Part shown: piece after piece, positions 63,662 to 64,000 of the stretch
Position numbering within the stretch: position 1 is the first letter of the stretch
Layout: every line of letters begins with the position of its first letter
Assembly: GCA_949751835.1 (NCBI GenBank)
Contig: CATKHK010000040.1
Location: forward strand, 124,001-188,000
From: Blepharisma japonicum
Lineage: Eukaryota > Ciliophora > Heterotrichea > Heterotrichida > Blepharismidae
Length of the DNA: 64,000 nucleotides
Reading direction: 5' to 3'
The notes under the pieces: generated by a model
Databases searched by the model: none
The model's input: the letters and a program-made list of their open reading frames with translations, nothing else
What the model was told of the DNA's origin: nothing
Program-made: the position numbers and the translations under genes

Positions 63662-63854
63662 ATTTATCTAATCACACAAAAAATTTCTCTTTTCTTAATA
63701 TTTTTCATATCAGGATGAATATTATAAATTTTTCTAAATAAGAAAGCGAAGGTCTTTTATTAATTTTAATGTTAATATAAATTCGCTATTTTCAACACTA
63801 TTATATCTTTATAACACTTAATTCTGAAATTTTTTATTTAATCTTAAAGATTAT

Positions 63855-64000
63855 TTACTTTTTCTTCTTTCTATTTCTCTTTTTCTTCTTCCCTTCTCCT
63901 TTGTCTTCTCCTTTGCCTTCTTCTTTTGTCTCTGCCTTTGGCTCTTCTTCTTTCTTCGGCTCCTCTTCTTCTTGGTTTCCTATCTGATGTTTAAGCTCAT
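63855..64000 (-). CDS. C-terminal fragment of a Lys/Glu-rich protein, continues past window
   Basis: The last 48 residues of a minus-strand gene, ending at TAA and cut at the window edge. It is Glu/Lys-rich (EEEEPKKEEEPKAETKEE) and ends with a long Lys/Arg tail. Identity cannot be told from this piece. Confidence 0.6.
   Translation of the reverse strand, partial: ELKHQIGNQEEEEPKKEEEPKAETKEEGKGEDKGEGKKKKRNRKKKK

Noticed and set aside
1-64000. CRISPR array, phage, plasmid or insertion sequence.
   Set aside because: The gene content is eukaryotic (histone, TAF1, CK2, PKG, introns), and there are no direct repeat arrays or transposase genes.

Overview
The window looks like a piece of macronuclear genome from a heterotrich ciliate, most likely Blepharisma or a close relative. 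Two observations support this. First, at least fifteen genes only make sense if TGA is read as tryptophan, with TAA and TAG as the only stops. Two paralogues in the window swap TGG and TGA at aligned tryptophans (457-459 vs 3895-3897; 490-492 vs 3928-3930; 496-498 vs 3934-3936). Second, six introns are exactly 15 nt long, begin GTAA, end TAG and have an A at position 10. Some of them restore conserved C-termini (PKG, CNNM, TUTase/PAP). The DNA is AT-rich, genes are dense, and neighbours are usually 100-550 bp apart. There is no telomere or rRNA, and I recognise no tRNA.

Layout: 1-7.0 kb holds two paralogous multi-pass membrane proteins flanking a secreted S28 serine peptidase, then a putatively prenylated protein and a small membrane protein. 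7.2-12.4 kb holds a RING/TRAF zinc finger protein, a four-CNB cGMP-dependent kinase and an RBR E3 ligase with membrane segments. 12.4-20.8 kb holds a degenerate BLUF (TEX47-like) protein, a Ser-rich IQ protein, a Cys-rich sirtuin, mitochondrial GrpE, a 4-TM protein, histone H2B and an amidohydrolase-fold protein without its metal ligands. 21-27 kb holds a DYRK kinase, a repeat protein, a 2.1 kb gap and a C2H2 zinc finger protein. 27.3-36.7 kb holds LeuRS, CK2 alpha, a 4-TM protein, a coiled-coil protein and an ankyrin/coiled-coil/non-canonical poly(A) polymerase fusion. 36.8-45.6 kb holds several ciliate-specific proteins, a membrane-anchored PAM2 protein, MCC beta, a CNNM transporter and a RING-H2 protein. 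45.8-64 kb holds an 18-repeat SHIPPO/ODF3 protein, a glycosyltransferase, coiled-coil proteins, a USP20/33-like deubiquitinase, TAF1, an ABCA half-transporter, Yos1, an SDR and a CNB protein, ending in a partial Lys/Glu-rich gene.

The genes do not form one pathway. They are mostly single-copy housekeeping and regulatory genes mixed with ciliate-specific ones. Themes that recur are cyclic-nucleotide sensing (PKG, the CNB protein, the CNNM CNB-like tail), ubiquitin signalling (RBR, RING-H2, RING/TRAF, USP), mRNA tail biology (PAM2 protein, PAP fusion) and cilia/cytoskeleton (ODF3, F-x-P repeat protein, TEX47-like protein). All coordinates below are translated with TGA as Trp. Starts are the first plausible in-frame ATG, and family assignments come from reading motifs, not from database searches.
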